Shown: positions 1-10,058 of the stretch, one piece after another
How positions within the stretch are numbered: the first letter of the stretch is position 1
Layout of the letters: every line of letters begins with the position of its first letter
From: SCUS01 sp966211675
GTDB taxonomy: Bacteria; Myxococcota_A; Polyangia; Polyangiales; Ga0077539
Assembly: GCA_966211675.1 (NCBI GenBank)
Contig: CBIHPK010000003.1
Coordinates: 62,001-126,000, forward strand
Length of the DNA stretch: 64,000 nucleotides
Direction: 5' to 3'
Position numbers and translations under genes: made by a program
The notes under the pieces: generated by a model
What the model saw: only the letters and a program-made list of their open reading frames with translations
Databases searched by the model: none
What the model was told of the DNA's origin: nothing

Positions 1-918
1 CTCCAGCAGGTTGCGGTGCTCCGGCGTCATGGGCTCGCGCGTGGCGAGGGTGAGGGTGCGGGCGTCGACGGCGGTCGGCAGCACGCCGTAGCGGTGGATC
101 ACCTCGCGCGGCATCTCCGCCGCCGCCGCCGGGTCCGGCGCGCTCGCGTCGAGGTCGACGAAGGGCAGGTGGAACTTCGCCGCCACCGCGCGCGCGAGCT
201 CGACCTCGGTGATGAGGTCCATCCCGCGCAGCACCTCGCCGAGCCGCAGCCCGGTCGCCGCCGCGGGCTCGACCGCCGCGACCGGGGCCGCCGCCGGGGC
301 GGGAGCCGCGGGCGCCGCGGGCGGGGTCACCGCGGGCATGACCGTCGTGCGGTGCCGGAGCTCGGACTGCTGGACCAGCGCGCGGTCGACGTTCTCGCGG
401 CTGACGACGCCCATCGAGAGCAGGATCGAGCCCATCTGCTCCAGGCGCTCCAGGCCGAGCACGTTGTCGCGAGAGAAGAGCAGCTCCCGGAAGGGCCCTC
501 CCCCGAGCGGAACCGCCCGGATGCCCAGCGCCGCGCCCTCGACCGTGGAGGTGACGCTCACGTCGAAGTAGCGCTCACGGGAGACGTGCACCCGCAGGGG
601 CTCCGCCGCGCCGGTCGCCGCCGGGACGCTCCCGCGGCCGCGCTTGAGCAGGCCGATGAAGACGGTGCGCTCGGCGGCCACGGCGATCCTGCGGTCGAAG
701 GCGTCGAGCTCCGGGTCGTTGGAGCCGAGCCAGATCACGAACTCCTTCGCCTCCGGGGCGAAGTTCTCGAGCAGGCCCGTGATGCTGCGCCCGTCCGTGA
801 GCCCGATCTCCGCGGGGACCCCCAGCAGCTCCGGTCGCGCGCCCGCCGTCCATCCCCCCAGGAGGGTCGCTCCCGATTGGAAGGCTCCGCCTCTGGACCT
901 CGTTGATTCGTCTGCCAA
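1..918 (-). CDS. GspE/PilB N-terminal-domain protein (3' end off window)
   Basis: The frame is open from a TTG start at 918 to the window edge, so the C-terminus is missing. GAGGAG lies about 10 nt before the TTG, which decides the start. About residues 25-180 look like a sensor or adaptor region (LTDGRSITGLLENF, LLFSRDNVLGLERL). An Ala/Pro linker at about 200-225 follows. From about residue 225 the segment LGEVLRGMDLITEVELARAV...PFVDLD...YGVLPTAVD is the N-terminal domain of GspE/PilB-type secretion and pilus ATPases (MshEN/T2SSE_N fold). Whether an ATPase domain follows cannot be seen. Myxobacteria also have proteins in which this domain occurs without the ATPase. The domain call is fairly secure; the overall function is open. 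Confidence 0.75.
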   Translation of the reverse strand, partial: MADESTRSRGGAFQSGATLLGGWTAGARPELLGVPAEIGLTDGRSITGLLENFAPEAKEFVIWLGSNDPELDAFDRRIAVAAERTVFIGLLKRGRGSVPAATGAAEPLRVHVSRERYFDVSVTSTVEGAALGIRAVPLGGGPFRELLFSRDNVLGLERLEQMGSILLSMGVVSRENVDRALVQQSELRHRTTVMPAVTPPAAPAAPAPAAAPVAAVEPAAATGLRLGEVLRGMDLITEVELARAVAAKFHLPFVDLDASAPDPAAAAEMPREVIHRYGVLPTAVDARTLTLATREPMTPEHRNLLE

Positions 919-937
919 GCGCCTCAGTCTCCTCGCG

Positions 938-1723
938 TCAGCGACGCCTCTCCCGGGCCGCGGGGTCCTGCCGATAGAAGTCCGCGAAGAGGGTGTAGAG
1001 CTCGGGCAGCGCGTTCAGAAGCGGTCCGGGCCGCTCGAAGAAGGACTCTGTCGCCACGGCGAAGAACTCCGCCTCGTTGCGCGCCCCGTAGGGGTCGAGC
1101 ACCCGCTGCACCTCCGGGTCGTGGCGCTTGAGCGCGAGGAAGGCCTCCGAGCACACCTCCGCCCAGCTCCGCCGCGCCGCCCCGTCGGGCAGCGGCGGCG
1201 TGCCGTCCACCGGCCCGTCCACCATGTCGATCTTGTGCGCGAACTCGTGGAACACCACGTTGCGCCCGTCGTCCGGGTCGCGCGCCCCGCGCTTCACCGC
1301 GTCCCACACCAGGATCACCGGCCCTCCCTTGTGGGCCTGCCCCAGGATCGCCTCGGACTCCTCGACCACCGCCCCGCCGCGCTCGAAGACGCCCTGCTGG
1401 CGCTCCGCCGCGATGACCGTGCTCGGGTACACCAGGATGCTCTCGACATCATCGTAGAGGTCGTGGTCCCGGCCCAGCAGCAGCAGGCACGCCTCCGCGG
1501 CGACGGTCACCCGCACCTCGTCGGTCATCTCCAGGCCGCCGCAGCCCTCCCAGTGCTTCTCCTCGACGAAGACCCTCACCAGGTCGCGCAGCCTCGATCG
1601 CTCCTCCTCGTCGAGCAGCGCCCAGTGCGCGACGTTGCGCCGGATGATCGCCTCCCACCCCTCCGGGAAGGGCGTCTCCAGCAGGTGGGCGCGTCGTCGT
1701 CGGGTCAGCCAGTCGAACCACAT
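938..1723 (-). CDS. mtfA: MtfA-type zinc metallopeptidase (M90)
   Basis: A protein of about 261 residues that matches the MtfA/YeeI family over its full length. The zinc-peptidase motif HEFAHKID is at residues 159-166, preceded by GRNVVF. The conserved downstream segment NEAEFFAVATESFF is also present. E. coli MtfA is a cytosolic aminopeptidase-like enzyme that interacts with the Mlc repressor and so affects glucose uptake. That regulatory link is known only for enterobacteria and should not be assumed here. I chose the ATG at 1723 (MWFDWL) because it matches the usual family N-terminus. An ATG eight codons upstream (1747) is possible. It is transcribed divergently from the outer-membrane-type gene at 1771. 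Confidence 0.9.
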   Translation of the reverse strand: MWFDWLTRRRRAHLLETPFPEGWEAIIRRNVAHWALLDEEERSRLRDLVRVFVEEKHWEGCGGLEMTDEVRVTVAAEACLLLLGRDHDLYDDVESILVYPSTVIAAERQQGVFERGGAVVEESEAILGQAHKGGPVILVWDAVKRGARDPDDGRNVVFHEFAHKIDMVDGPVDGTPPLPDGAARRSWAEVCSEAFLALKRHDPEVQRVLDPYGARNEAEFFAVATESFFERPGPLLNALPELYTLFADFYRQDPAARERRR

Positions 1724-1770
1724 CGCAGACCACCCTACCGCGGGCATCGCCGATGCACTGCCCCCATTGC

Positions 1771-2406
1771 ATGAACTCCCTTCACCTCGTCGCCCTCCCC
1801 CTCTGCCTCGCTTCCTCCCTCGCCGCCTCCACGGCCCTCGCCGACCCCTTCTCCGCCGGCGACCACATCGAGGCCACCATGGGCTTCCTCGCCACCTCGC
1901 AGGACCACCGCGCCACCGGCTTCGCCAACCCCTCCGCCCCGGCCCTCTCGCAAGCCTTCCGCGGCGCTCCCTACGACCGGTCCCTCGGGCTCGGCCTGCG
2001 CTACGAGACGCGCGCGGTGCTCTCGCACGTCCGCATGACCGCCGGGCTCGACCTGCCCTTCGCCAGCTTCGACGGCGCCTCCACGATGCGCGTCGACGAG
2101 CACGACGTCACCCCTCGCTCCATGTGGAGCTGGGCGGTGCGCTTCGGCCTGGGTGGCGAGTACGGCTTCGGCCCGGTGACCCCCTTCGTCGACCTGCTGG
2201 GATCGGTGCAGCGGGTCACCACCACGCTCAACGTCGACGGCCGGGCGCTGGACTACGAGGCCCTGCGCTTCGGCTTCACCGGGCGAGCGGGGCTGCGGGT
2301 GAGCCTGCGCCCGTGGTTCTTCCTGACGGCCTCCGGCGAGCTCGGGCTGCTGGGCCCGACGCGCTGGAGCGCCGACGTGGGAGCGGGCTTTCGCGTGGGG
2401 TCATGA
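1771..2406 (+). CDS. Exported outer-membrane beta-barrel-like protein
   Basis: About 211 residues. The N-terminus (MNSLHLVALPLCLASSLAAS then ALAD) is a clear Sec signal peptide with cleavage after ALA. The mature part alternates glycine- and aromatic-rich stretches such as WAVRFGLGGEYGFGPV, RFGFTGRAGLRVSLRPWFF and WSADVGAGFRVGS. This is what is expected for antiparallel transmembrane strands, and the protein ends close to the last strand. No enzymatic motif is visible. The ATG at 1771 gives the best signal peptide; an ATG at 1753 adds only six residues. A small outer-membrane barrel is the best guess; specific family unknown. Confidence 0.7.
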   Translation: MNSLHLVALPLCLASSLAASTALADPFSAGDHIEATMGFLATSQDHRATGFANPSAPALSQAFRGAPYDRSLGLGLRYETRAVLSHVRMTAGLDLPFASFDGASTMRVDEHDVTPRSMWSWAVRFGLGGEYGFGPVTPFVDLLGSVQRVTTTLNVDGRALDYEALRFGFTGRAGLRVSLRPWFFLTASGELGLLGPTRWSADVGAGFRVGS

Positions 2407-2575
2407 CGCGAGCGCCATGGCGACGGCGGACGCCGCCCTGGCCACGAGGGGAGCCGGCGGGCTGAGCACTCCTCATCGCCCGATTCCCCTCCCATCCCCC
2501 TTTCCCGCTCCCCCCTCGGAACGGCACCATCGCGCCCGGCTTCACACCCATTCGCTACGAGGGAGCACGGCGCCG

Positions 2576-4207
<1,632 letters not shown>

Positions 4208-4228
4208 GCGCAGGAGGAGACCGTCGGA

Positions 4229-5812
4229 TTGGAGCCCGAGCGCGTTACGCGAATCCCCGCCCTGGTCGCGCTCGCGGCCACCGGGGCCGCCCTCGTCCAC
4301 GCCCTGACCTTCAGCGGCTGCAACGTCGACGACGCGTACATCTCGTACCGCTACGCGCACCACCTCGCCCACGGCGCGGGCCTGGTCTTCAACCCCGGCG
4401 AGCGCGTCGAGGGCTACACCAACTTCCTCTGGACCGTCCTCGCCGCCCTCTCCCTTCGCCTCCACCTCCCGGCCCCGCTCGTCCTCCCTCTCGTCTCCCT
4501 CGCCGCCCTCGCCGCCCTGGTGCTCGTCACCCTCCGCGGCGCCCGCTCGCTCTCCCCCGCACCCTCCGCCCCGCACCCGCTGGGCGGCCTCTTCGCGGGC
4601 CTCGTCGTCGCCGCCTCCGCGGGCCTCGCGTACCACTCCTTCGCGGGCCTGGAGACGGTCCCCTTCGCCCTCGCCTGGACCCTCGCCGCCCTCTCCGCCG
4701 TGCGCGGCCGACCGTGGTCCTTCGCCCTCTCCGGCGGCGCGGCCTTCCTGCTGCGCCCGGAGGCGGGCCTGCTCCTCGCGTGGGGCGCCGCAACCCTTCT
4801 GCTCCTCTCCCCCGCTCCACGCCGCGACGTGCTCCGAGCGGGCTCCGCGCTCGCCATCGCGCTCCTCGCCTACCTCGCCTGGAAGCTCTCGTACTTCGGC
4901 GAGCTGCTCCCCAACACCCTGCGCGCGAAGGTCCCCGATCGCGCCCTCGGGCTGCGCTACCTGCTCGGCTGGTCGACCCTCTCGGGCGGACTCCTGATCG
5001 TCGCCCTCGGGGCGCTGCCGTCCATGTCCCGCGCTTCGAGGGCGCTGCTGGCGCTGGTCGCGCTCCACACGCTGGCGGTGCTCTTCGAGGGCGGCGACTG
5101 GATGTTCGGCCACCGCCTGCTGCTCCCCTCGCTGCCCTGCCTCGCGATGGCCCTCGACGCGCCCCTGGTCGCGCTCCTCCCTCCGCCGCGATGGCGCCTC
5201 CCCCGCGCCGCGGCCGCCCTCGCCGCCCTCGCCGCGCTCACCCTCTGGAGCGCCCAGAACCTCCGCGCCGGCGCCCTCATCCGCGACTCCAACCTCCTCC
5301 TCGGCGCTCAGGACGTCTCCCGCGCCTCGCTCGCCCGGGAGCTCCTCTCCCGCGGCGCACGCTCCGCCGCCCTCTACGACATCGGCGTCTTCGGCTACGC
5401 GGTGCCCTCGATGCGCATCGCCGACCTCGGCGGACTCACCGACCGCGAGCTCGCCTCGCGCCCCGGCGGCCTCGGTCGCAAGCAGGTCGACGACGCCTGG
5501 CTGCGCGCCCGCGACCCCGACGTGGTGCTCGCCAACGCGCTCCCGGTGGCGCTGCCGGGCCGCTCGGAGGCGCTGCTGCGGGTCCAGTGGCCCGTGGAGC
5601 GCCGCCTGCTGGCGCTGCCGGGCTTCGCCGCGCGCTACGTCCCCGAGTGCGTCGCCAGCGTCGGCGGGCACTACCTCCTGCTGGTCTACCGTCGGCGCGA
5701 CCGGGCCCTCTCGCCCGCCTCCCCCGGAGCGCGCTGCACCAGCCTCCCGGAGGCCCTGCGTCGCACCGTTCGCTGGCACCCCGAGATGGCCGCGGAGCAA
5801 TCGCCCGATTGA
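4229..5812 (+). CDS. GT-C-type polytopic membrane glycosyltransferase-like protein
   Basis: A 527-residue integral membrane protein with roughly ten hydrophobic helices. The first periplasmic loop carries DDAYISYRYAHHLAHG at about residue 34 and VEGYTNFLW at about 60. This is the signature arrangement of GT-C enzymes related to arabinofuranosyl- and mannosyltransferases, in which the Asp pair is the putative catalytic or metal-binding site and the donor is a polyprenyl-linked sugar. The start is TTG at 4229, supported by CAGGAGGAGA just upstream. It is followed by a GDP-mannose Nudix hydrolase and another large membrane protein on the same strand, suggesting a cell-surface glycosylation unit. 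Substrate unknown. Confidence 0.7.
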   Translation: MEPERVTRIPALVALAATGAALVHALTFSGCNVDDAYISYRYAHHLAHGAGLVFNPGERVEGYTNFLWTVLAALSLRLHLPAPLVLPLVSLAALAALVLVTLRGARSLSPAPSAPHPLGGLFAGLVVAASAGLAYHSFAGLETVPFALAWTLAALSAVRGRPWSFALSGGAAFLLRPEAGLLLAWGAATLLLLSPAPRRDVLRAGSALAIALLAYLAWKLSYFGELLPNTLRAKVPDRALGLRYLLGWSTLSGGLLIVALGALPSMSRASRALLALVALHTLAVLFEGGDWMFGHRLLLPSLPCLAMALDAPLVALLPPPRWRLPRAAAALAALAALTLWSAQNLRAGALIRDSNLLLGAQDVSRASLARELLSRGARSAALYDIGVFGYAVPSMRIADLGGLTDRELASRPGGLGRKQVDDAWLRARDPDVVLANALPVALPGRSEALLRVQWPVERRLLALPGFAARYVPECVASVGGHYLLLVYRRRDRALSPASPGARCTSLPEALRRTVRWHPEMAAEQSPD

Positions 5813-5837
5813 GATAACACTCAGGGCCAATCCCCCT

Positions 5838-6302
5838 ATGAGCGGCCATCGACTCTCGACTCAGGATTTCCTCACCGTGGTGCGCCTCGCCCCGCTGGTC
5901 TCCCTCGACCTGGTGGTGCTCAACCACCGAGGCCAGGTGCTGGTGGGCCTGCGCACCAACCGCCCCGCGGAGGGCTACTGGTTCGTCCCCGGCGGTCGCA
6001 TCCAGAAGGACGAGCGCCTGGACGCCGCCTTCCGCCGCCTCACCGGCGAGGAGCTCGGCCACCCCCGCTCGCTCTCCGACGCCTCCCCGCTTGGCGTCTA
6101 CGAGCACCTCTACGAGGACAACTTCGCCGGCGAGCCCGGCGTCTCCACCCACTACGTCGTCATCGCCCACCGGCTCGTGCTCGACCTGGACCTCGCCTCC
6201 CTCCCCGGCGCCCAGCACGCCCGCTGGAGATGGATGCACCCCGACCAGCTGCGCGACGACCCCACGGTGCACGCCAACACGCGCGCCTACTTCCACCCGT
6301 GA
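5838..6302 (+). CDS. gmm: GDP-mannose mannosyl hydrolase (Nudix)
   Basis: A 154-residue Nudix protein that matches Gmm/NudD closely. The N-terminal part includes FLTVVRLAPLVSLDLVV, followed by GLRTNRPAEGYWFVPGGRI. Gmm enzymes hydrolyse GDP-mannose or GDP-glucose to GDP plus the sugar. The Nudix box here is GGRIQKDERLDAAFRRLTGE. It has the altered residues characteristic of the Gmm subgroup, which releases a sugar rather than a phosphate, so the departure from the consensus REUXEE is expected and not decay. Its stop overlaps the GTG start of the next gene by 4 nt, implying translational coupling. A role in balancing GDP-mannose for the neighbouring glycosyltransferase-like proteins is inference. 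Confidence 0.87.
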   Translation: MSGHRLSTQDFLTVVRLAPLVSLDLVVLNHRGQVLVGLRTNRPAEGYWFVPGGRIQKDERLDAAFRRLTGEELGHPRSLSDASPLGVYEHLYEDNFAGEPGVSTHYVVIAHRLVLDLDLASLPGAQHARWRWMHPDQLRDDPTVHANTRAYFHP

Positions 6303-8371
6303 ACGAGCCCGGCCCCCGGCGTCTGCTGGCCTGGATCGCCGCCGCGCTCGGCGCCCTCTCGGCGCTCAAGCCCATGCGCGAGTCGGACCTCTTCTGGCAC
6401 CTGGCGCTGGGTCGCGCCGTGCTCCGAGCGGGTCGCCGCGTGGTGCCGGAGCCCATGTCCGCCGCGGCCCTCGGCCACACCCGCGCGGTGCCCGAGTGGC
6501 TCTGGGACCTCGCCTGCTACGGCCTCTGGACCCACGGCGGAGCCCTCGCGCTCACGCTCGCCCTCGCGCTCTTCGGCGGGCTCATCACCTCGCTCGGATG
6601 GCGGGTGCTCCGAGGCCACGACGCCCGCACGCCATGGCCTGCTGCCGCGCTCACCCTCGCCCTCGCGCTCCCTGCCCTCGTGGGCCGCGTGCGCGAGCGC
6701 CCGGAGGTCGTCGCCCTGGCCCTGCTGCTGGGGTCGCTGCTCCTGCTCCGCCGCTGGGGCGCCTCTCCCGAGAGCCGAAGCCGTACGGGCCTCGCGCTGG
6801 TCGCGGTGGGCGTCCTCTGGGCGCAGGTCCACGGCACGGCGCCGCTGCTCGCGCCGATGGTGCTGGTCTCGGTCGCCCCCTCGCTGCTCGACCACCTGCG
6901 CCGCCGCTCGCTCGACCGCGCCTCCCTCGCCCTGCTCGCGGGCGTCACCGCCGCCTGCCTCACCGGGGCCCTCGGTCCCTCGGCCCTCCTCGCGCTGCGG
7001 GCCCACTCTCGGGGCGACGCCGTGGCGCACCTCGCGGACATGCACCGCCCGCTCTGGGAGTCCTTCGACCCGACCGCCGCGGTGATGGGCCCCTCCTTCG
7101 TGGCGCTGCTGCTGCTGGGTCTCGGGGGGATGCTGCACGCAGGGCGCTGCTGGCCCCGCCGCCTCGGGTGGGCCGCGCTCGGCTGCCTCCTGGCCTCGAC
7201 CGCGGTGCGAGGCTTCGCCCCCGGCGCGCTGCTGCTGCTCCCCCTCGCCGCCGCCGGAACCTCCGCCCTCTGGACCTCCCTCCACGCCCGCGCGGGCCGT
7301 GGCGCGACCATCGCCACCGCGGTGCTCTCGCTCGCCCTGCTGGCTCGCGGCGCCGTGTGGTTCGAGGCCCGCCAGGGTCCCCTGGGCGAGCTCGGCGTCC
7401 CACCGCTCTCTCAGCCCGCGGGCGCCGTCCCGACGCTCCGCTCGCTCCCGCCGGGGAGCGTGGTCTACGCCTCCATGGACGCCTCGGCCTCGCTCGGATA
7501 CGCGCTCGACGGGCGCTCTCGCACGCTGGTCGACAGCCGCACGCCGATGCACTTCGACGACCTCCAGTTCGCCGTGAGCCGCGACCTGCAGCGAGCGCTC
7601 GACCCCTCCGCGGGACTGCGGCGCTACGGCGTGCGGGCGGCGGTGGTCGAGCGCGACTCGGCCCTCTGCGCCTGGCTCGACGGCGACGCCCGCTGGCGTC
7701 CGGTACAGCTCGCGGGCGCCTGGAGCGTCTTCGTCTCCGAGCCTGATCCCTCCGGGGGAGCGAGGCTCGCGGCGCTGTCCCCGTGCGGCCCTCGCTGGGT
7801 GCGTCAGGGGTGCTCACCGGACGCCTCGCGAGAGCTGGCCGCGCAGGTCGCGAGGCTGCCGCGCGACGAGGCCCTGGTGGTGGGCGCCGGGGTCGCGCTC
7901 TCGTGCGGCGGGCCCATCGACCCGGCGACCGCCCCGCTGCTGGAGTCGGCCGCGGCGACGCGCCCGGTGCCCTCGTGGCTGCGCCCGCTGCGCGCCCGGG
8001 TGGCGATCCGCGCAGGCCGCCTCGACGAGGCCCTCGAGGACGTGACCGCGCTCTGCGCCGAAGGGCGCCTGGACGCGCTGGCCGACCTCGCCCCCGCGCT
8101 CCAGCGGGCCGGGCGCACCGCGGACCTTCGCGCACCGCTCTCTGCCGCGGCGGAGGCCATGGACGACGCCACGCCGGCGCTGGTGAGGGCGGAGCTCGCG
8201 TCGATCCTGGCGACGCTCGGGGACGTCGAGGGGGCGAGGTTTCACGCGACGAGGGCGGCGGCGCTGGGGAGCGCGAGGGCGGCGCCGGTGCTGCGCTGGG
8301 TGGCGCGCCGTCACCCGGACGCGAGGGCGAGGGCCGACGCCGACGCGTGGGCCCGCGCGCTCAGCCCTTGA
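6299..8371 (+). CDS. Large polytopic membrane protein with soluble C-terminal repeat region
   Basis: A 690-residue protein of unknown function. The GTG start at 6299 overlaps the stop of gmm (GTGA), which is why it is preferred over in-frame codons inside gmm. ESDLFWHLALGR at residues 28-39 and VPEWLWDLACYG shortly after resemble first-loop motifs of GT-C-like bacterial membrane proteins. About nine hydrophobic helices occupy residues 12-390. A periplasmic domain with SMDASASLGYALDGRSRTLV follows. The last about 180 residues are Ala/Leu/Arg-rich and helical (TAPLLESAAATRPV, LARVRAELASILATLG-like), suggestive of TPR-type repeats. Its 3' end overlaps the convergent gene at 8361 by 11 nt. Role in surface glycan assembly is inferred from context only. 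Confidence 0.7.
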   Translation: MNEPGPRRLLAWIAAALGALSALKPMRESDLFWHLALGRAVLRAGRRVVPEPMSAAALGHTRAVPEWLWDLACYGLWTHGGALALTLALALFGGLITSLGWRVLRGHDARTPWPAAALTLALALPALVGRVRERPEVVALALLLGSLLLLRRWGASPESRSRTGLALVAVGVLWAQVHGTAPLLAPMVLVSVAPSLLDHLRRRSLDRASLALLAGVTAACLTGALGPSALLALRAHSRGDAVAHLADMHRPLWESFDPTAAVMGPSFVALLLLGLGGMLHAGRCWPRRLGWAALGCLLASTAVRGFAPGALLLLPLAAAGTSALWTSLHARAGRGATIATAVLSLALLARGAVWFEARQGPLGELGVPPLSQPAGAVPTLRSLPPGSVVYASMDASASLGYALDGRSRTLVDSRTPMHFDDLQFAVSRDLQRALDPSAGLRRYGVRAAVVERDSALCAWLDGDARWRPVQLAGAWSVFVSEPDPSGGARLAALSPCGPRWVRQGCSPDASRELAAQVARLPRDEALVVGAGVALSCGGPIDPATAPLLESAAATRPVPSWLRPLRARVAIRAGRLDEALEDVTALCAEGRLDALADLAPALQRAGRTADLRAPLSAAAEAMDDATPALVRAELASILATLGDVEGARFHATRAAALGSARAAPVLRWVARRHPDARARADADAWARALSP

Positions 8372-9122
8372 TGCGAGCGATCACCCGGCCGACGAAGAAG
8401 GGCCCCATGTGCTCCATGTACTCGCCCGTCTGCTTCGTCTTCCGCATGGACTGAACCACGTGCGAGAGGGGGTAGAGCGACGCGCCGATGAGGCCGATGA
8501 CGAAGTCGTTGTCGTGCGTGTCGAGGCCGTGGCAGGCGAGGCGGATGTCGTGCGCGAGGTCCTGCGCGCCGTACTGCCGCCCGATGGTGCCGTGCTCGCG
8601 GAGGATCGCGCCCTGCTCCTTCGGGTCGAGTCGGCTGAAGGCCCCGGTGCGCTTGAGCGGGTACCACACCGCCCAGTCCCAGCCGTCGTGCAGGACCGTG
8701 TCGCGCGGGCGGTCGATGAGCCAGTGCTGCAGGTCGCTCTCGTAGCCGGTGCTGTAGGTGCGACCGAACATCGCGAACTCCGGCCGCACCTTCCACGGGG
8801 TGAGGTCCGCCGAGCGGGTGGAGGCGCGCACCGCGTCGTGGACGCGCGTGACGAAGTACGCGGGGTCCTCGCTGAAGGTCAGCAGCCCGAGGCGCTGCGG
8901 GTGGTTGACGTCGGCGTAGAGCACCGACGGAATACGGCTCTGCGTAAGCCGGGTCTGCAGGGCGCTCACCGCCGCGTCGAAGTTGGTCGGGTGCTCGAAG
9001 ACCGAGAGCTGCATGAACAGCCTGCGGTCGCTCACCTGCGGAACCCCGTCCTTCGGGGCCCCCCGCTCGCTCACGTCGATGGTGCCCTGCTCGCCTGCGC
9101 CGTGCTTCGTTGCTTCGCTCAT
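8361..9122 (-). CDS. Chlorite dismutase family haem protein (coproheme decarboxylase-like)
   Basis: 253 residues. The core from about residue 33 matches the Cld/ChdC family. WYPLKR at residues 153-158 corresponds to the YPMxK motif whose Tyr is catalytic in coproheme decarboxylases. REHGTIGR contains the likely proximal haem ligand His177. The C-terminal signature MRKTKQTGEYMEHMGPFFVG is typical. Members either decarboxylate coproheme III to haem b (ChdC/HemQ) or, rarely, dismutate chlorite; others are uncharacterised. The first about 32 residues are a poorly conserved polar extension, so a later start is possible. No other haem-synthesis gene is nearby. Confidence 0.82.
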   Translation of the reverse strand: MSEATKHGAGEQGTIDVSERGAPKDGVPQVSDRRLFMQLSVFEHPTNFDAAVSALQTRLTQSRIPSVLYADVNHPQRLGLLTFSEDPAYFVTRVHDAVRASTRSADLTPWKVRPEFAMFGRTYSTGYESDLQHWLIDRPRDTVLHDGWDWAVWYPLKRTGAFSRLDPKEQGAILREHGTIGRQYGAQDLAHDIRLACHGLDTHDNDFVIGLIGASLYPLSHVVQSMRKTKQTGEYMEHMGPFFVGRVIARIKG

Positions 9123-9168
9123 GGGGTCCGCTTCATCCCACGGCGTGCCCGCCGGGGAAAGGGCCCTC

Positions 9169-10047
9169 TCACTCGCCGCGGACGGTGATGGTGAGCCTCG
9201 CGGGCTCCGGCTCCGACGAGCCCGACACGAGGATGTAGGTCCCCACGGCCACGCCCGCGAGCACCGCGGCGGCGCCGGTCCAGAACCACCAGCGCGAGGT
9301 GATGGGCGTCGCCTCGGCCTGCGGCACCACGACCCGCAGCGGCGCGAACGCGTCGCCTCGCGAGGCCACCGCGATGCCCCGAGGGTCGACGGCCTCGAGG
9401 TAGTACTCCACCACCGGCGGACGGACCTCCTCCGGCGGGATCGACGCGGAGAACACCCCGGCGCTTCGGCTCGTGCGCAGCCGCCGGAAGAGCCCCCGCG
9501 AGCCCGGCCGGTAGGCCAGCACCAGGGCCTCGGCGCGCCGGTCCGGGTCGGTGATCTGCGCGGTGAGCGTGAGCAGCACGCCCGCGGTCTGCTGCGCCGG
9601 CGAGCGATGGTCGATGGTCACCGGCCGCTCGGCGCGCGCGCCGTCGCTGGTCCTCGCCACGCCGGGCCGCCCGTCGCGCACCCAGCGATCGACGACCCCC
9701 TGGTAGAAGTCCCGGATGCGCGGCGCCTGGCCCGCTTCGAGGGCGTGCTCGGGGTCGCGGGCGAGCATCAGCCGGAAGGCCCCTTCGCTCTCCTCGTCGC
9801 GGTTGAGCGCGAGGTACGACAACCCGAGGAGCTCGTAGATGGCGACCTCCTGAGCGGGCGTGTTGCCTCGCCGGAGCAGCGCCGCGGAGAGGGTCTGCAC
9901 GGCCTCCTCGTAGCGGAGGTCGTCGAACTGCTGCCGCCCGGTGGCCACGAGCTGCGCGTTGCCGTTGGTCTGCGCCAGGGCCACCGCGGGCGTCGCGAGG
10001 CCGAGGGCGAGCACGACGACCAGGGAGCCTCGGAGGGAGGGAGACAT
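9169..10047 (-). CDS. Exported TPR-like protein with C-terminal membrane anchor
   Basis: 292 residues with a Sec signal peptide (MSPSLRGSLVVVLALGLATP then AVALAQ). Helical repeat units follow at about 30-110: QLVATGRQQFDDLRYEEAVQ, then VAIYELLGLSYLALNRDEES. These read as two TPRs. A beta-rich middle region holds APLRVVVPQAEATPI. A single transmembrane helix near the C-terminus (WFWTGAAAVLAGVAVGTYIL) is followed by a short tail. This layout recurs in myxobacterial periplasmic proteins of unknown function. No catalytic motif is visible. Confidence 0.7.
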   Translation of the reverse strand: MSPSLRGSLVVVLALGLATPAVALAQTNGNAQLVATGRQQFDDLRYEEAVQTLSAALLRRGNTPAQEVAIYELLGLSYLALNRDEESEGAFRLMLARDPEHALEAGQAPRIRDFYQGVVDRWVRDGRPGVARTSDGARAERPVTIDHRSPAQQTAGVLLTLTAQITDPDRRAEALVLAYRPGSRGLFRRLRTSRSAGVFSASIPPEEVRPPVVEYYLEAVDPRGIAVASRGDAFAPLRVVVPQAEATPITSRWWFWTGAAAVLAGVAVGTYILVSGSSEPEPARLTITVRGE

Positions 10048-10058
10048 CGCCGCGGATG

